A stretch of DNA of 64,000 bases from Batillaria attramentaria (Eukaryota; Mollusca; Gastropoda; Batillariidae). Under the pieces are notes generated by a model. The model was not told the origin of the DNA. It ran no database searches and worked only from the letters and a program-made list of their open reading frames with translations. Each line of letters opens with the position of its first letter. Position 1 is the stretch's first letter. The stretch is taken from assembly GCA_018292915.2 (NCBI GenBank), contig JACVVK020000536.1:74501-138500 (forward strand), given 5' to 3'. A program made the position numbers and the translations under genes. Positions 30,594 through 42,626 of the stretch are shown in pieces.

Positions 30594-30993
30594 TGTTTGT
30601 GGGTGTGCACTATTTTGATAATTTGAAAGCTACGCTGTCTCGCTAACTCTCATGTTCAAACGGACGTAATCGTCATTACCGGGAATTAACAGTAAAGATA
30701 AAGGGAAATAACCTTATTGTAACATGATGTTACATCATCCCCACCACTTCCAACAGTATGTGTGGTCATGTTGCTATCACTGCATCCACACTTTTACATT
30801 GTTTTGCCATGCCACCATAGGGCGGGAATAAAATTACTTGACCAGTACCGTCTCTTCAGCAGCTCATTCCAACAACATTACAAAGGGTGGTGTTGATTTT
30901 CGTCACCTTCCTCCTCTTCAGAATCGCTTGAATCCTCACCTCCAAAGTCTTCATTGTCACTTTCTTTGTCATTTAGAAGTTCCTGTAGCACTT

Positions 30994-31158
30994 TGGGGAG
31001 CCGGGGTGGTCGAATGGTAGAGCGTTGGACTCCCAGTGCTTGGGTTGTGAGTTCGAATCCCGGCTGGGGCCAAATGTTTGTGCTGGCTTTTTCATTGTTG
31101 CCCCGTCTTTGATATCACCCGTATGTGGTGGAAAAGGACGTTAAACACCCACACCCAC
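30994..31158 (+). mobile_element. SINE-1 copy, 12-bp TSD
   Basis: Plus-orientation SINE-1 with intact A box (GGTCGAATGGTAGAGCG) and B box (GTTCGAATCCC), anticodon-loop region changed to CTCCCAG. CCTGTAGCACTT repeats exactly at 30982-30993 and 31159-31170. Confidence 0.93.
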
Positions 31159-31603
31159 CCTGTAGCACTTCACTGTCAATAGTTTCAACTGCCTTTCGTC
31201 ACCATCTCCACTCAATGCGTGATCACTAATAAGTGTAGCACCATACTCTACATTACTAACTACTGCCTTCAGTGATCACACTGTCCTTTGTTGATGCATC
31301 TTCCCCGAGCTCCTCTACAGCATGATTATCAATTGGTGAATTATCATCGCCCCCTCCACTCAACACACGGTCGTCAAAAACATTACAGCTTCTAATTCTA
31401 TCTTCAGTAATGGCATGAGTCTCAGTCAATGCACCATCCCCTCTTTCATTTCTTACATGGTCATCAGCTACCAAACAGTCATCACCATCTCCCCTTATAA
31501 TAAGGTTACCAAGTACTGCATCACCAACCCCCTCCTCTTTCCTGACATCATGACCATCATTGAGTATATCACCACTTTTACCTTTGATAATGGCATGTTC
31601 ATT

Positions 31604-31823
31604 CAGCAAATACAAGCGACACAAAAGGGACAGAAACCACTTAACTTTGACAAAGGACGGCACAGGTCGACGTTTCGGCTTACGCCTTCTTCAGGACATA
31701 AACAAATGGGACATAACTTCAACAAACAAACAAAAGGTAACTCTGCGGACGTACTGACAATAGTGACATACACGGCGCGGGAAAATAAAAAAAAACGGTG
31801 GGCGAGAAAAGGACCAGAAAAGG
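31604..31823 (-). mobile_element. 220-bp Penelope-like fragment (tentative), 11-bp TSD
   Basis: Flanked exactly by GCATGTTCATT (31593-31603 and 31824-31834). On the minus strand it contains CTGAAGA, a GGC-GTAA-GCC mini-stem and GAAAC in that order (31694-31672), the order of a hammerhead ribozyme core as found in Penelope-like elements and retrozymes. No ORF of its own. The family assignment rests on this block only. Confidence 0.5.
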
Positions 31824-32773
31824 GCATGTTCATTAGTTAATACACTAACTACATGTTCATCATTTACTACACTAACCCCATGTTCATCAGTTAATACATT
31901 AACCACATGTTCATCAGCCAGCACACCAACCACATATTCGTCAGTCAATACACTAACAGCATGTTCATCAGTTAATACACTAACCGCATGTTCATCAAAT
32001 AATACACTAGCCTCATGTACATCAGTCGATGCACTAACCACATGTTCATCCATCACACGACTATCAATGAACAAATCAGCCATCATCATCTCTACTCATA
32101 GGCATGATCCCCATCCAGTCAATACGCTAACCACATGTTCATCCATCACATGTCCATCAGAGAACAAATAACCTATCATCCTCTCTACTCATGGCATGAT
32201 CCCCATATTCATTTGCGACACAGTTATCAGTATCAGTTAATCTTTGGTCATCTTTGTCTTCATTTGTTATGTGATCAACAATTAATACAGCACCATTCCT
32301 TACATGGTCATCAATTGGCTTAAGACCATCTTCATTCGTGCCATTATCATTACCTGTTACATCACCAGTATTCATTCATAGCATGGTCAACACTTCCTAG
32401 TGTATCTACACTTCTTAGTAACTCAACTTTTTCATGTAGATTCCTGACATGTTCATCATACATTCCTTCCTTCACTGTGTGATCATCAATAATTACTACA
32501 TCTATGGCATTTCCTCCCTTTGCATGATAATCCTTATCTTCAGTTTCCATCCCCCCCATCCCCTCCTTTGTTTCCATTCAGTTCACCATCTTTGCCCTTC
32601 CCAGCACTGGCATTGTCTTGTATTCCCTTTGCACTATCATTATTTTCTTCACAGTTTACATTCCCTCCACAATATTCATCTGTTTTTACATCCTCACAGT
32701 CATTTTCGTTAGCCACCACCTGAACTACATGTACATTGCCACTTCCATCCACCCGGGGGGGGGGGGGGGGGCA

Positions 32774-33235
32774 TCATTCCTCTCCCACACAGACCAGGTG
32801 AGCGAGCCCGAGCGAGCTAAAATCAACAGAAGTGATGCCCAGTCGCTCGAATAAGTCATCTGGGGTCTCAATGACAATCGGTGGGGGCGGAGGATTTAAG
32901 CCCACAGGGTGTTTCTTGATGCAGTAAATTTTTCCGTCTACAGTCCATGCTCTGTCGACACAGTCCAGCCGCTTCACATATCCTAGGAGTCTAGCCCGAA
33001 GTGGCGTGAGATCGTCATTGATGAACGCAGGCTTATAGTGCTCATTTCCTTTCAGCGTTTTCTTGTTCATCATCACTTCCCTCCTTTTCTTCCTGGAGAC
33101 AAATTTAACCAGAATAGGTTTAGTCCCTTTAGTCTCTTTTCCTGCTCGGTGTACTGCAGCAATGTCCTCTGGTGCGATGTTGACTCCCGCATCAGCAAAC
33201 ACTTTCAACAAACAAACATAGGCGAGTGAGTGAGC
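32774..33235 (-). mobile_element. LINE ORF1-like fragment
   Basis: The minus-strand frame reads VFADAGVNIAPEDIAAVHRA, KPILVKFVSRKKRREVMMNK, FINDDLTPLRARLLGYVKRL and WTVDGKIYCI, ending DDLFERLGITSVDF. This matches the nucleic-acid-binding ORF1 domain (FP-like/L1-ORF1-like) of mollusc CR1/Jockey-type LINEs. It abuts a copy of the TCAAGGTCA repeat at 33238 and a poly-G tract at 32757. Confidence 0.75.
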
Positions 33236-33237
33236 GA

Positions 33238-33430
33238 GCATCAAACATTGCATGATGATAGATATTGGTAACACCTTTACTGACATACCAGCATTCAGTG
33301 ACTGTGGTTCAAGGTCAAGGCCATACAAGCTGTTTTGGGGAGACGTTAACGTTGGCATTTTCTCCAAAATAACAAACAACAGGCGCACCAAACGAGGGAT
33401 GATGATAGACAGCATTGAGACCTATGCACT
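33238..33430 (+). repeat. Fragment of the TCAAGGTCA repeat element
   Basis: CATGATGATAGATATTGGTA, GTTCAAGGTCAAGGCCATAC and the CACCAAACGAGGGATGATGA block correspond to the two alternating units of 28678-29994. Confidence 0.8.
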
Positions 33431-36400
33431 CTCGGTAGTGTCCAGACCCCTCCCCGGGAGGCGCATATCGACCGTAGAGATAATGGCATAAATTTTAATG
33501 TGACTTAGTAGCAGAGTTTGGTGTTTCTGTGGAGTCTTTTCGTAATCAAGGTTGTGTGGCTTTTCCTAAATTTGAGCGACGGATAATGTGTGCAAACGAT
33601 GTACACTGATATCCCGGCGTTGCCGGTTTGCTAAGTGTCAAATCACTGAGTTTAGTCCGGTTGAATTCCCAGCGGCATCACAGTCTCTCTCACACCGTCA
33701 CAGTGGCAGTGGCAATGACACACACACACACACATTGTGAAGACCACGTTATCGTGACCATTGGCTGGACCCTACATTAATGTGACATGACCTCCTAAGT
33801 TTACCTTTGGAGCCATTACAACTAAATTTTAACTGAAGCCCGCCTTGGTTGTTTCAACATGATTGCTAACGAATACACTCGCATACACTCAAATTTTGAA
33901 TAAACATGAAATGGCCCCATCATTGTTCTGACACACACGACACACACCAAGTGTGTAGCTTTGTTTGGACACAGTTTCCGGTATGACCACGTTGTTGTGA
34001 CCATTGGCTGGACCCTGCATTGATGTGACGTGGCCTCCTAAGTATGCCTTTAAAACCATTCTGACTGAATTTCTATTGAAGTATCACCTGGTTGTCAGAG
34101 AACAAGCGGTAATAAATACAACCTCATCCATTCAAGTTTTCAATAAATATTCAATGATTCCATCGTTGTTCTGACATTGCTGGCACACACAGTGTGTGAA
34201 CCCCATTTGAAATACTAAGGCAAGTTTACCAGAGTGCAGTCTGGCCCCACCAAGAGTATGTATCGATGGAGCCTTGGCCGTTCAAAAGTAGACCAAGGTT
34301 CAGTTGTTCACGGCCGTGCTTGCCTGTATGTTGTTAGATCCTGTTCATCATCAGGGTTTGAGGACTGCTTTGGGCGCCCTAAGGACAATGCACGTGTAAA
34401 CGCTGGAGAACAGTCTCTGGTGATCCGCCATCTCCGCCTGTCTCTCACTAATGCTCTGAAGCTGAAGGCCAAGCCACATAATTAAGCATTTGTGTTTTGA
34501 TCCTCATTTTGAAGAATTGCATGACATACCCACCCATGCTAAGAAATCATTGTTCCTCCATGCCCTACCCCATCTTCAGGCGGATGGATTGGATACAGAT
34601 TTGATTGAACATAACCCGACTTTTACTATTCCATGTTGGACACTGTCATCTGGATACGATTCCCTTCGACCGTACCAAGTTTAAGGAAGATGTCACAAAC
34701 CCACCTAGGACCTCATCTCCTCACGGACTGGGCTCACATTTTAAACACATGCAACCAAGATGGTGGGTTACTGTATTTCACTGCTGTCAGTGTGATGTAT
34801 TCTGTACTCACCATGCCCCACATGATGCACTACCATAAACATACTTTTTTTCCCTGTGTGAAATCAGAGATGCTTACTAAATAATAGATACTGCTGGATG
34901 TCAAAGTGACAAATACAGTTGGCCAGCTAAAATGTTATGTCTATCAGTATCACCATCAAGAGGTTTTACTAACTTGATTGCTTTCATAACAGTACATAAC
35001 AGCAAACTGTCACAGGTTATGTCACATGCAAAAGAAAACAAGATGCGCTCAAAGTTCGATGATTTTTATTCATAACACAAATGAGAAATGCACCTCAAAC
35101 AAATTTAGAATTGCAGCACATTTTTTTTTAATGTGCATGCGGTTATTGCCCCCACCCCAACCCACCCACCCGCACCCCCTCCAATAAGATTCCAACTGTT
35201 ATTAAACTTTTTTTTTAATCTGAATTCAGTTGTTGTTGTCTTGGGATAGTCAGACCAGCAGCTTTCATTAGAAGCCTTCATTTGACCCCCCCCCCCCCCT
35301 CACGATAAAAAGCTACCAAATCAAATAAATCATTTTTTTATATTGTATACTGCAAGTATGTACACGTTTTCTGAGAGAACTTAAGAAATTTAAATGTCTT
35401 GCACATGGATAATTCAGGAAATATAAACAAACTAAAAGGTGGTGCAAGGAAAATATCCCCCCCCCCCCCCCCCCCATTTGAAAAGAATACTAAACTAGGT
35501 CAAGAAAACAGAACTTTTTTTTTTAAAGTGTGACTGCTTTGATGAGCACACCAGAGTTACTCTGAGAATGTGCCCCCCCCCCCCCCACCCACCCCCTAAA
35601 AACCAAACAAACAGTAAAACTGCTTCGGGAAACCAGAACATATCTTTGGTAGTGTAACAAAAAAAGTAGAACTTCTTTGTCAAACAATCCAAATTACATT
35701 CTTGACAATATGATCAAACTACTGTGGGGTGTGGGGTGTTTGTGTGGAGGGGGAGGGGGCGGCAAATCCTTTAGCCTCCAAATTTTGGCTAAATAAAGAG
35801 TAAATTCTGGCCTCTCTTGGCAGAACAATGTGAGAGCAAACTTGCAAAAATGTGCCAAACTAGTTGTCAAACTTCCCTTAAAATATATATATATGCATGA
35901 CGTTTTCCCTGCTGACCACATGAAAACCAGTCAGAATAGTGCCACATGGCAGCGTGGATATATTTCAACTCTGGTGGACTACAATGAACAGAGATCCAGG
36001 GAGACAGATACCCATCTACAGCATCAGTTAATACTTTATGGTAACTTGTTTGGTATCTCAATCTCCAAAACCAACCAACCAAAACCAAAAACCACAAAAA
36101 ACATTGAGCTGAGTATGCCAGCCCATTTGATCATCATGACGATTCAACTTGTAACTGCCTGTAAAAGTGTTGACAACCTGAACATGAAACACCTTATTGT
36201 ATCATCATACTGAGTGAACCTGTAACTGCCCAAACATAAAACAGTCCGGTAACGCACAATTCAGAAGCCTGGTAACAAAGAAAAGAACTGCTTTGGTAGA
36301 AAACCAGACTTTGACAGTTAAACAGTAAAAACAAAAAAAGTAAAACTGCTCTGTGAAATAAACCAGAAAACAGGGTCATTCACCTTGACACATTTACTGC

Positions 36401-36565
36401 CTAGTGTCCCATCCCCAGCAGGCAATGGATAGTGACCTTAAATCAAGCACCCCATCCCCACCCTGCAGGTCCCTCAATGTACCCCCCCCCCCCCCAAAAA
36501 AAAAAAAAAAAAAAAAATGAGGGAGAAAAACGGCACTGCCTTCTTAGTTCTAAGAGTTCCTAGTT
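33431..36565. other. No gene recognised; tandem duplication and poly-C tracts
   Basis: 33742-33984 and 33985-34205 are diverged tandem copies (GACCACGTT.T.GTGACCATTG, GGCTGGACCCT, CAATAAA-type end). C or A homopolymers occur at 35288, 35456, 35573 and 36482. Short ORFs carry no recognisable domains. Confidence 0.5.
33742..34205 (+). repeat. ~243-bp tandem duplication, diverged
   Basis: Two head-to-tail copies sharing GTGACCATTGGCTGGACCCT, CCTCCTAAGT.TGCCTTT and CATCGTTGTTCTGACA-like blocks. Confidence 0.75.
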
Positions 36566-39500
36566 TCACTTGGCCTTTGCCTGCCGTTTCCCAGCAGTAG
36601 TTCTGTTTCTGATGTAGTTCTTCACAAGATGCCATGTACGCCCCTCTAGTGCCTTCTCTGCTTCAAGACAGTCGATGATGTCTTTCTTTCCAGGGAGTGT
36701 ACCTGTCATAATGTATTTTGACAGGTGCCTTTCAACAGCTTGGACCTCTGCCGTCGACCATTTTTGGCGTGGATTGCTTGAACCTAAAAACATAACACAA
36801 GAACAAAGAAGGCCATGGTGATGATAATAAATTGTGAACACCAGAAACTGGAATTTCTATAGTTACATCTTTTATCAAGCGCTGGTGATAAGCTTAAAGA
36901 AAACTAGCTCGCCATCACCTTTTCACCGGAAAAAAAAGCTCAAATGCTTCAAAAGTTAAGTTAAAGACAGACCACACACTTTATATCAAGGTAAAGAGGG
37001 ATATGGGTTATTTTATGCACCGTTTATGCACCAAAGTACCCATGCTTAACGTTACTCTGTGCATCAAGCTAGCATGCTTACTGTGCACTGTGCAAATAAG
37101 AGTGAACTCATCTTTTGTGCACTATGATAGTCTTCGTCTGAATTTTCATGCGTTTCAGATTTCCCCCATTACCCTCACCCCCAAATGGGACTTACGGGCA
37201 AGAAAATAGGAATGTAGGAATAGCTCTCTTTTGAGACTCTGCGTCACTCACTTTCAACAGTCCTGTTCACTCTGCTGGTCCCAACTGGGGCATGGGAGTG
37301 TCTAAGTAACAGTTCTTCATCAGATGAATCTATAATACAGAAAATGAAGCAGTAGGGTTAGCACAGACTACAAAGAATCTATTTGAGTCGCTTTATAACT
37401 CGCATGCAATAAGCAGAACAAATGGAAAGTATTGTGAGGATAATCCTTTTATGAGGGACATAGACAAAATACCAACTCTGAGAAAGATAACTGTCAGTTC
37501 CTATCCATCAAACTTATGTACACACTACACAGAGAGAGAGAGAGAGACTTACTGTCTTCTGAGTCTGTAGCTGGTTGAGTTCTTGATGCATGACAGCTTG
37601 CTGCTAAAGCTGGCACTGAAAAAAAATTAATGTGTGTATGAATAGATAGATAGATAGACAGACACACACAGACAGACAGATAGAGAGGAGAGATAAATTC
37701 AATGTACGAGGCATATATCTGCCACTAAGTGTGTAAAAGACAGGAGGACAGAGGGGGTGGGGGTGGAGGAGGAGACAGAGAGAGAGAGAGAGAGAGAGCT
37801 TACTTCCTGCAGAAGAAGGAACTCTTGAAGTTGAGGCAGAACATCTTTTGCCTGATGCTGCAGGCCTGTTAGGATTTTCTGATGAAGTTCCCGTTTCTGA
37901 GATTGAGAGAGACAGTGAGACATACATATATCTGACATACTATGTGGTAAAAAAAAAATACATGCTAATAATGTGTGAAAATGACTGATCTGAAAACTAG
38001 ATCTTTATATCATCTAAGCTATGTTAGGAAATTAGACATAAAGACACAGCACTCTCAGAGAGAGAGAGAGAGAGAGAGATTATAACACTGGCCACAAATC
38101 TGGATACCATACAATTCACAGAGGTGGTTCAGTCCATTCTACATGTATGTGCCTGATTATCATGTGAAATATTAGCTTAGGTCATACAAGTCACGTTTGC
38201 TTTGTTGACCTAAAAAAAAAAGGGTGTCCATTTCACGGTAAGCAATAATACTGGTCTTACCTGCTTCGTCATCAGTTGTCACAACTTCATCGTCTGCTAC
38301 TTCCATATCATCAAGGCTGCAATGCTGATGATCTTGCAGTTTGCCTTTCTCCAGTGCGAGCAGTAACTTTGACACTTTGGCCAGCTGCATTGTATCTAAT
38401 GGAAGACGGTAGACCTCACGATGAATACGCACATCATGACCCATGTGTTGTGCAAGGATGTCCAACTCATTGTCCTTGAGTTGCAACTTGCTTGCGCAGT
38501 GATGTTGATGTTATCAGCTGTGGTTCCACAAGGTGCGCTGAACCTACAAACTTGCGCAGGACATCCGATCCCCTTAAGTGACCTTCAGACTGAAAGTAGG
38601 GACAGGCAAACACAAACTTATTCAGTGGACTAATTCTTGCAGCCTCCCTCTTTTCCACAAGCAGGTCTAAAGCTGCCTTAAGTTTTCCAGCAAGAAGAAT
38701 CGGTACAAGTCTACCCCGTTTGCCAAAAATCTCAATTCTTGACAGCCTCTTGCAAAGTTTCTTCTCAAAGTCACTTAGCGACTCCAAGACATCAGAATCA
38801 TGGGTTGGTTGCTGATTCAGATCTTCCAGCTTGAGTTTTGATGCCTCTCCTGATCTCCTCCGGTTGAACAGTATGATCTGAGTCAATGTGACTTCAGAAA
38901 GGCTGTTCCAGGCTTCCTTGATTTCTTTACTTTCAATGGCTTTTTGCAGGTTTTCACTTGACTCACTAGCTAGGTTGTTTAGGCCCGATGCACACGAGCG
39001 TCAGCGTCATGATGCCGAGCGGCGGATCTGACTCCCGGCGACAGTTTCAAGGCGCCGCCACGTGTGCATGACATCGGCGCCTGGCGACAGGCAACGGCAT
39101 CAATGATGCCAGGCGGCGGAATCCTTTGACGCCGCGTATAGAACATGTCCTATTTCTGCTGCTGACGCCGCGCTGCAGACTTGGTTTCAGCCAATCAGAA
39201 AGCAGTGTGGGTCAGCGCGTGCAGTGTGGGCTCAGCGAACAGGCCGTGTAGGCGAATGGCGCCGAAGCCAAGTGTGCATGCAAACGGCGCACACCACACG
39301 CTCACGAGACAGCCTTCGCTGCTTGCTTCATGGTGCTGACGCCGACGCTCGTGTGCATCGGGCCTTAAATGGGTGGCCAGTGTGGCAACGTCTTTTGTAA
39401 GAGGGATTCGTTTCACTCCTTGGCTCTTCTTCAGGTGTGTGAGGGATCTACTGGCATGTGCTGAGATCTCCTCATTCCAACGCATCTGATGCAGTTTTAG

Positions 39501-39880
39501 GTAGCCCCTGACGTCTTCCACCAGCTGCTCGTCCTTGTTTTCTATTCCTTCCGCTTCCAGCATTTCGGCACATGTTTTTAGAGAGTGTCCAAGTTTGCTG
39601 GCCAAAGATGGTGTCTTAAAGATGTACTCATTCTCACAGTAGCCAGCAACCTGCTTTGTTGATTCAACAATGGCACCGAACATGCCAGGCTTCAGGAAGT
39701 CCTTGAGTGTGCCATTTGGAAGTCTTGAAACTTCTCGCAGTTTTAAGAGCTCTCTAACCTTGTTTCTAATGTGACCGAATCGGTCTTTGTCAAACCCATG
39801 CCTTTTAACTTGACGTTTTGCGAGGGCTCTGATAAGCCGATCATTCTTTGCAACAATGCTGATATGATCACCATGCATGG
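36566..39880 (-). pseudogene. Tyrosine-recombinase-like gene, MITE-split and frameshifted
   Basis: The main exon runs from 39880 to 38261: MHGDHISIVAKNDRLIRALA, EYIFKTPSLASKLGHSLKTC, LTQIILFNRRRSGEASKLKL, RLSRIEIFGKRGRLVPILL, HLRGSDVLRKF, then LTSTSLRKQVAT-type and MGHDVRIHREVYRLP. The R...H-x-x-x-x-H-x-x-x-Y arrangement suggests a tyrosine recombinase fold of a family known from corals, fish and molluscs (tentative). Later exons are 37804-37896, 37553-37615, 37252-37329 and 36566-36783, all joining in phase; the last encodes a SANT-like tail (KWSTAEVQAVERHLSKYI, NYIRNRTTAGKRQAKAK). A MITE (38982-39364) and a frameshift near 38482 break it, and a 7.6-kb transposon truncates its 5' side. Confidence 0.75.
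38982..39364. mobile_element. 383-bp MITE inside the recombinase-like exon, TTA TSD
   Basis: Ends GGCCCGATGCACACGAGCGT and its complement at the right; TTA flanks both sides (38979-38981, 39365-39367). GC-rich with GGCGCC-type motifs and no ORF of its own. The 3-bp TTA target and GGCCC ends fit PIF/Harbinger. Deleting it with one TTA makes the reading run VATLATHL then NNLASESSENLQ with no shift. Confidence 0.92.
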
Positions 39881-39894
39881 TACTCTTTTGTCCT

Positions 39895-40045
39895 GAATAA
39901 TAGTACGGGTGTGAATAATAGTACGGGGTGGCATTTTCAGTGAAAATTAATAATAGTACGGGTTTGAATAATAGTACGGGGTGGCATTTTCAGTGAAAAT
40001 TAATAATAGTACGGGCTTGAATAATAGTACGGGGTGGCATTTTCA
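39895..40045 (+). repeat. Subterminal tandem repeats of the pogo-like element, left end
   Basis: Three units of about 55-57 bp, each with AATAATAGTACGGG twice and GGGGTGGCATTTTCAGT once. Likely transposase-binding iterons by analogy with other long-TIR pogo elements (inference). Confidence 0.85.
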
Positions 40046-40367
40046 GTTACTGTAAACACAACCATACCACTCATTAACGAGTCATTACTAGTTGAATTAA
40101 AATACTTTTTATTTCATTTATGATCAAATCACCTGAGTAAATCCAACTGGTGTACAAATATTCTGGTCGGCGATTCATTTCCAAACAGTCCACAAAGTCT
40201 TCACAGGTAAGCATCCACAGCATTTATCCCCAGTACAAGTCAATCCACAGGACGACACTGACCATACTAGTATCATGATTGGGAAAATCCATTGTAGTTT
40301 TCAAAAGGATAATAATTTTATAGTCCAAGAAGGGTCCTCTTGAAAACTGTTAGCAGTAACATCAAAG

Positions 40368-42626
40368 TCAGAACTTGTAATATATGCGAGTTCCTTTCTG
40401 TACAGTTTCTGGTTCCTCTAGCAATTTTGCAACATCTTCCTGAAGAATTTCCTGTGTATAGTCGACAGCACAGTGAAGACCCTGAGGTCCAAGCTCAAAG
40501 TATCTGACAGCCAGCGGGTTGCAACTTGTAACACAAGCTGGCATGGAAGCCTGTCCATTGGTCACCATACAATATTGTCCCACTGACAAGTCTCTGATTT
40601 TGTCTACCTTGCATTCACTGCTAGTGTTGCCAGTTGCACTTGTGGTTTTCTCCATCTCCATCTTTTCCTCCGATGCCATGTCGTCCACATCCATGGTTTC
40701 ATTCTCTGTCATTTGCAGTTTTGTATTCTTGTCAGACTCTGAGGGCTCTTTGTTCTGAAGAATTTCTAACACCTTTGTCTCATTTTGCAGTCTTTTTTGT
40801 AAGTTTTTTTTTGCTTTGCTGTAGTTCACTTTGAAGCTCAGGTAGAAAGGAATGAAGGATTGGGAGGTTGGTTGTGTGTCAAGCAGATCTTTCATCTTGT
40901 CCAAAAACTCTGCATCCTTCTTAATGTCATCAGAAGCAGAGAGGCCTGACAGCTTATTGCTTGATGTACGAGCAGTAGTGTAGCTGGTGGAAGTGGAAGG
41001 ACCAGCGTCACAGCTTGATGAGGATGGAGAAGGACCAGGCTTGCTAGACTGCAAAGGAGAGGAAATGGCAGGGGGTGCAGCTAAGTCATCCACTTCAGGT
41101 TCTCCATCGTCGACCAGTTCATGCACAAGCTCATCTTCTGGTATTTCATCTCCTTCGCAGTCCATGAGCTCCACTCCCTCATCAGCAGGCTGCTCCCCTG
41201 CTGCCACAGCTTTGCGTCTAACACCTTTGGGAGGGGTGATTGTTTTCATCAAGTCCCTAACGTTTTTTGGGGGTTGTTCCCTCAACAACTGATCCCTGAA
41301 GTCGACGATAGTGTTGCCCACCAAATCAAACAACTTCTCAGAGACCAGGTGGTCCTCGGATCCATCTAAGGCATTATTGACAAAGAGAGACTTCAGGGCC
41401 TGATTTGCATCAACTTCTAGGCTGTTCCAGCTCTCAACCAACATTCTCATCATCTCATCTCGTGATGGGGACGGCACTCTGTTTGGGTTGTCGCTCAGTT
41501 TTTCCAGCACCAGCTTAGATTCTCTTTCTCTGTATTCTTTCTTGAGCCTGTGGTGGTAGTGTGTGTCATTCACTTGCACATCCCCCGTGATCCCTCCACC
41601 TATGCATACCAAAATATACCCTCGATCGAGAAATGCCTTGCGAACTTCTTCTGTGACATGCACGGAGTAGTCGTCAAGGATGTACAGGACATGGGTGCTT
41701 TGATTGTAACACATTGTTCTTGTTGGGCAAGTGACCTATGGTTGTCAGCATGTTCTCCAGTCGATAACTCCCCTTCAGAGCAAATTGAGTATGGACATTT
41801 TCAGGGGGATTGACTTTGATTCTCGACCCTTTCCCCTTGAACAGAAATTCAGGGTTGGGGGAGGTGGCGGTGGACACTTGAGTGAACACTGTAACACGTT
41901 CTCTGGACAGCAGGTAATTCTCTTTCACATAGGTTGTGTCATCTTTCATAGAGAGGGTCTTCTGTCCTGAACTTTCATTGCGATGGAGGGGCATTTGATC
42001 ACCATTGATAATGGTTGGCTCCTTGTTGAAATTCTTGAAAAAGAAGACTCTCACTCTCAAAATATTCTTCAAGAATTCTACAATTCTTATCTTCCGTTCA
42101 TCTCTGCTCAGAGCAAATCTCTTGTTTGGCTTTTTCAAGCTCACCCTGTATTCCTCCATCCATTGGTTTATCCACTGATTGCTGCAGACAAAGTGTGCAT
42201 CAGGTTGGCATGCTGCCTCTTTCCATTTCTCAAATAACTCAATGCACTTCAATCGGAACAGCTTTCTTGGTAATCTGCCCTTTAATCCCCCTCTCACATC
42301 AATAAACCACTGGAAAGCAGCCTCTCGAACTTCAGGTGCCAGTGTTTTCCGTCCCGCTCCTGGAGCTCTGAATCTTTTTTTTGGATTTTGAATATCATCA
42401 TTGTCATCATCATCTTCTCTGGCCTTATGAAAGCAGCGATTTGCAAAGGACCTAGCTTGCTCAAAAGCCTTGTCAGTAGTCTTGGCGTTTGCTAAATCAG
42501 GGGAAAACTCTCTGACAGCCGCAGAAATGTAGCCATGCTGAAATTCAGTGGGTATTTTCTGGACAAATTTGTTTCTCCTTCGGTCATACACCTTCTCCGC
42601 TCCCTCAACTGCTGCATCATATTGTT
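40368..42626 (-). CDS. pogo-like DDE transposase, main exon (one apparent frameshift)
   Basis: Acceptor TATGATTTCAG before AACAAT. The exon gives EQYDAAVEGAEKVYDRRRNK, a KAREDDDDNDD acidic stretch, a helix-turn-helix-like region (GAGRKTLAPEVREAAFQWFI), then the DDE core: PTIINGDQMPLHRNES (first D), YILDDYSVHVTEEVRKAFL (second D), GGGITGDVQVNDTHYHHRLK (third D). After YRERE comes a ~250-residue acidic, Ser/Pro-rich tail ending GTRIYYKF. Between HLPNKNN and MCYNQSTH (about 41697-41716) the frame changes by one base, so this copy is either inactivated or carries an assembly error. Nuclear DNA cut-and-paste enzyme. Confidence 0.82.

Larger units (their letters stand above)
30888..32752 (-). pseudogene. 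Acidic Asp/Glu/His repeat ORF with two retroposon insertions
   Basis: A minus-strand coding-like region rich in D, E, N and H. Imperfect repeats include TDEHAVSVL (several copies near 31850-32060) and DDHVRNE. The C-terminus is ESDNEDFGGEDSSDSEEEEG then HHPL and TAA at 30890-30888. Frames shift near 32565, 32365, 32150 and about 31190, so the gene looks decayed. SINE-1 (30994-31158) and another fragment (31604-31823) are inserted; removing either with one TSD copy keeps the local reading frame. Function unknown. Confidence 0.6.

Noticed and set aside
31000..31075. tRNA gene with intact A and B boxes
   Set aside because: It is the head of a SINE-1 copy with exact 12-bp TSD around the whole 165-bp unit.
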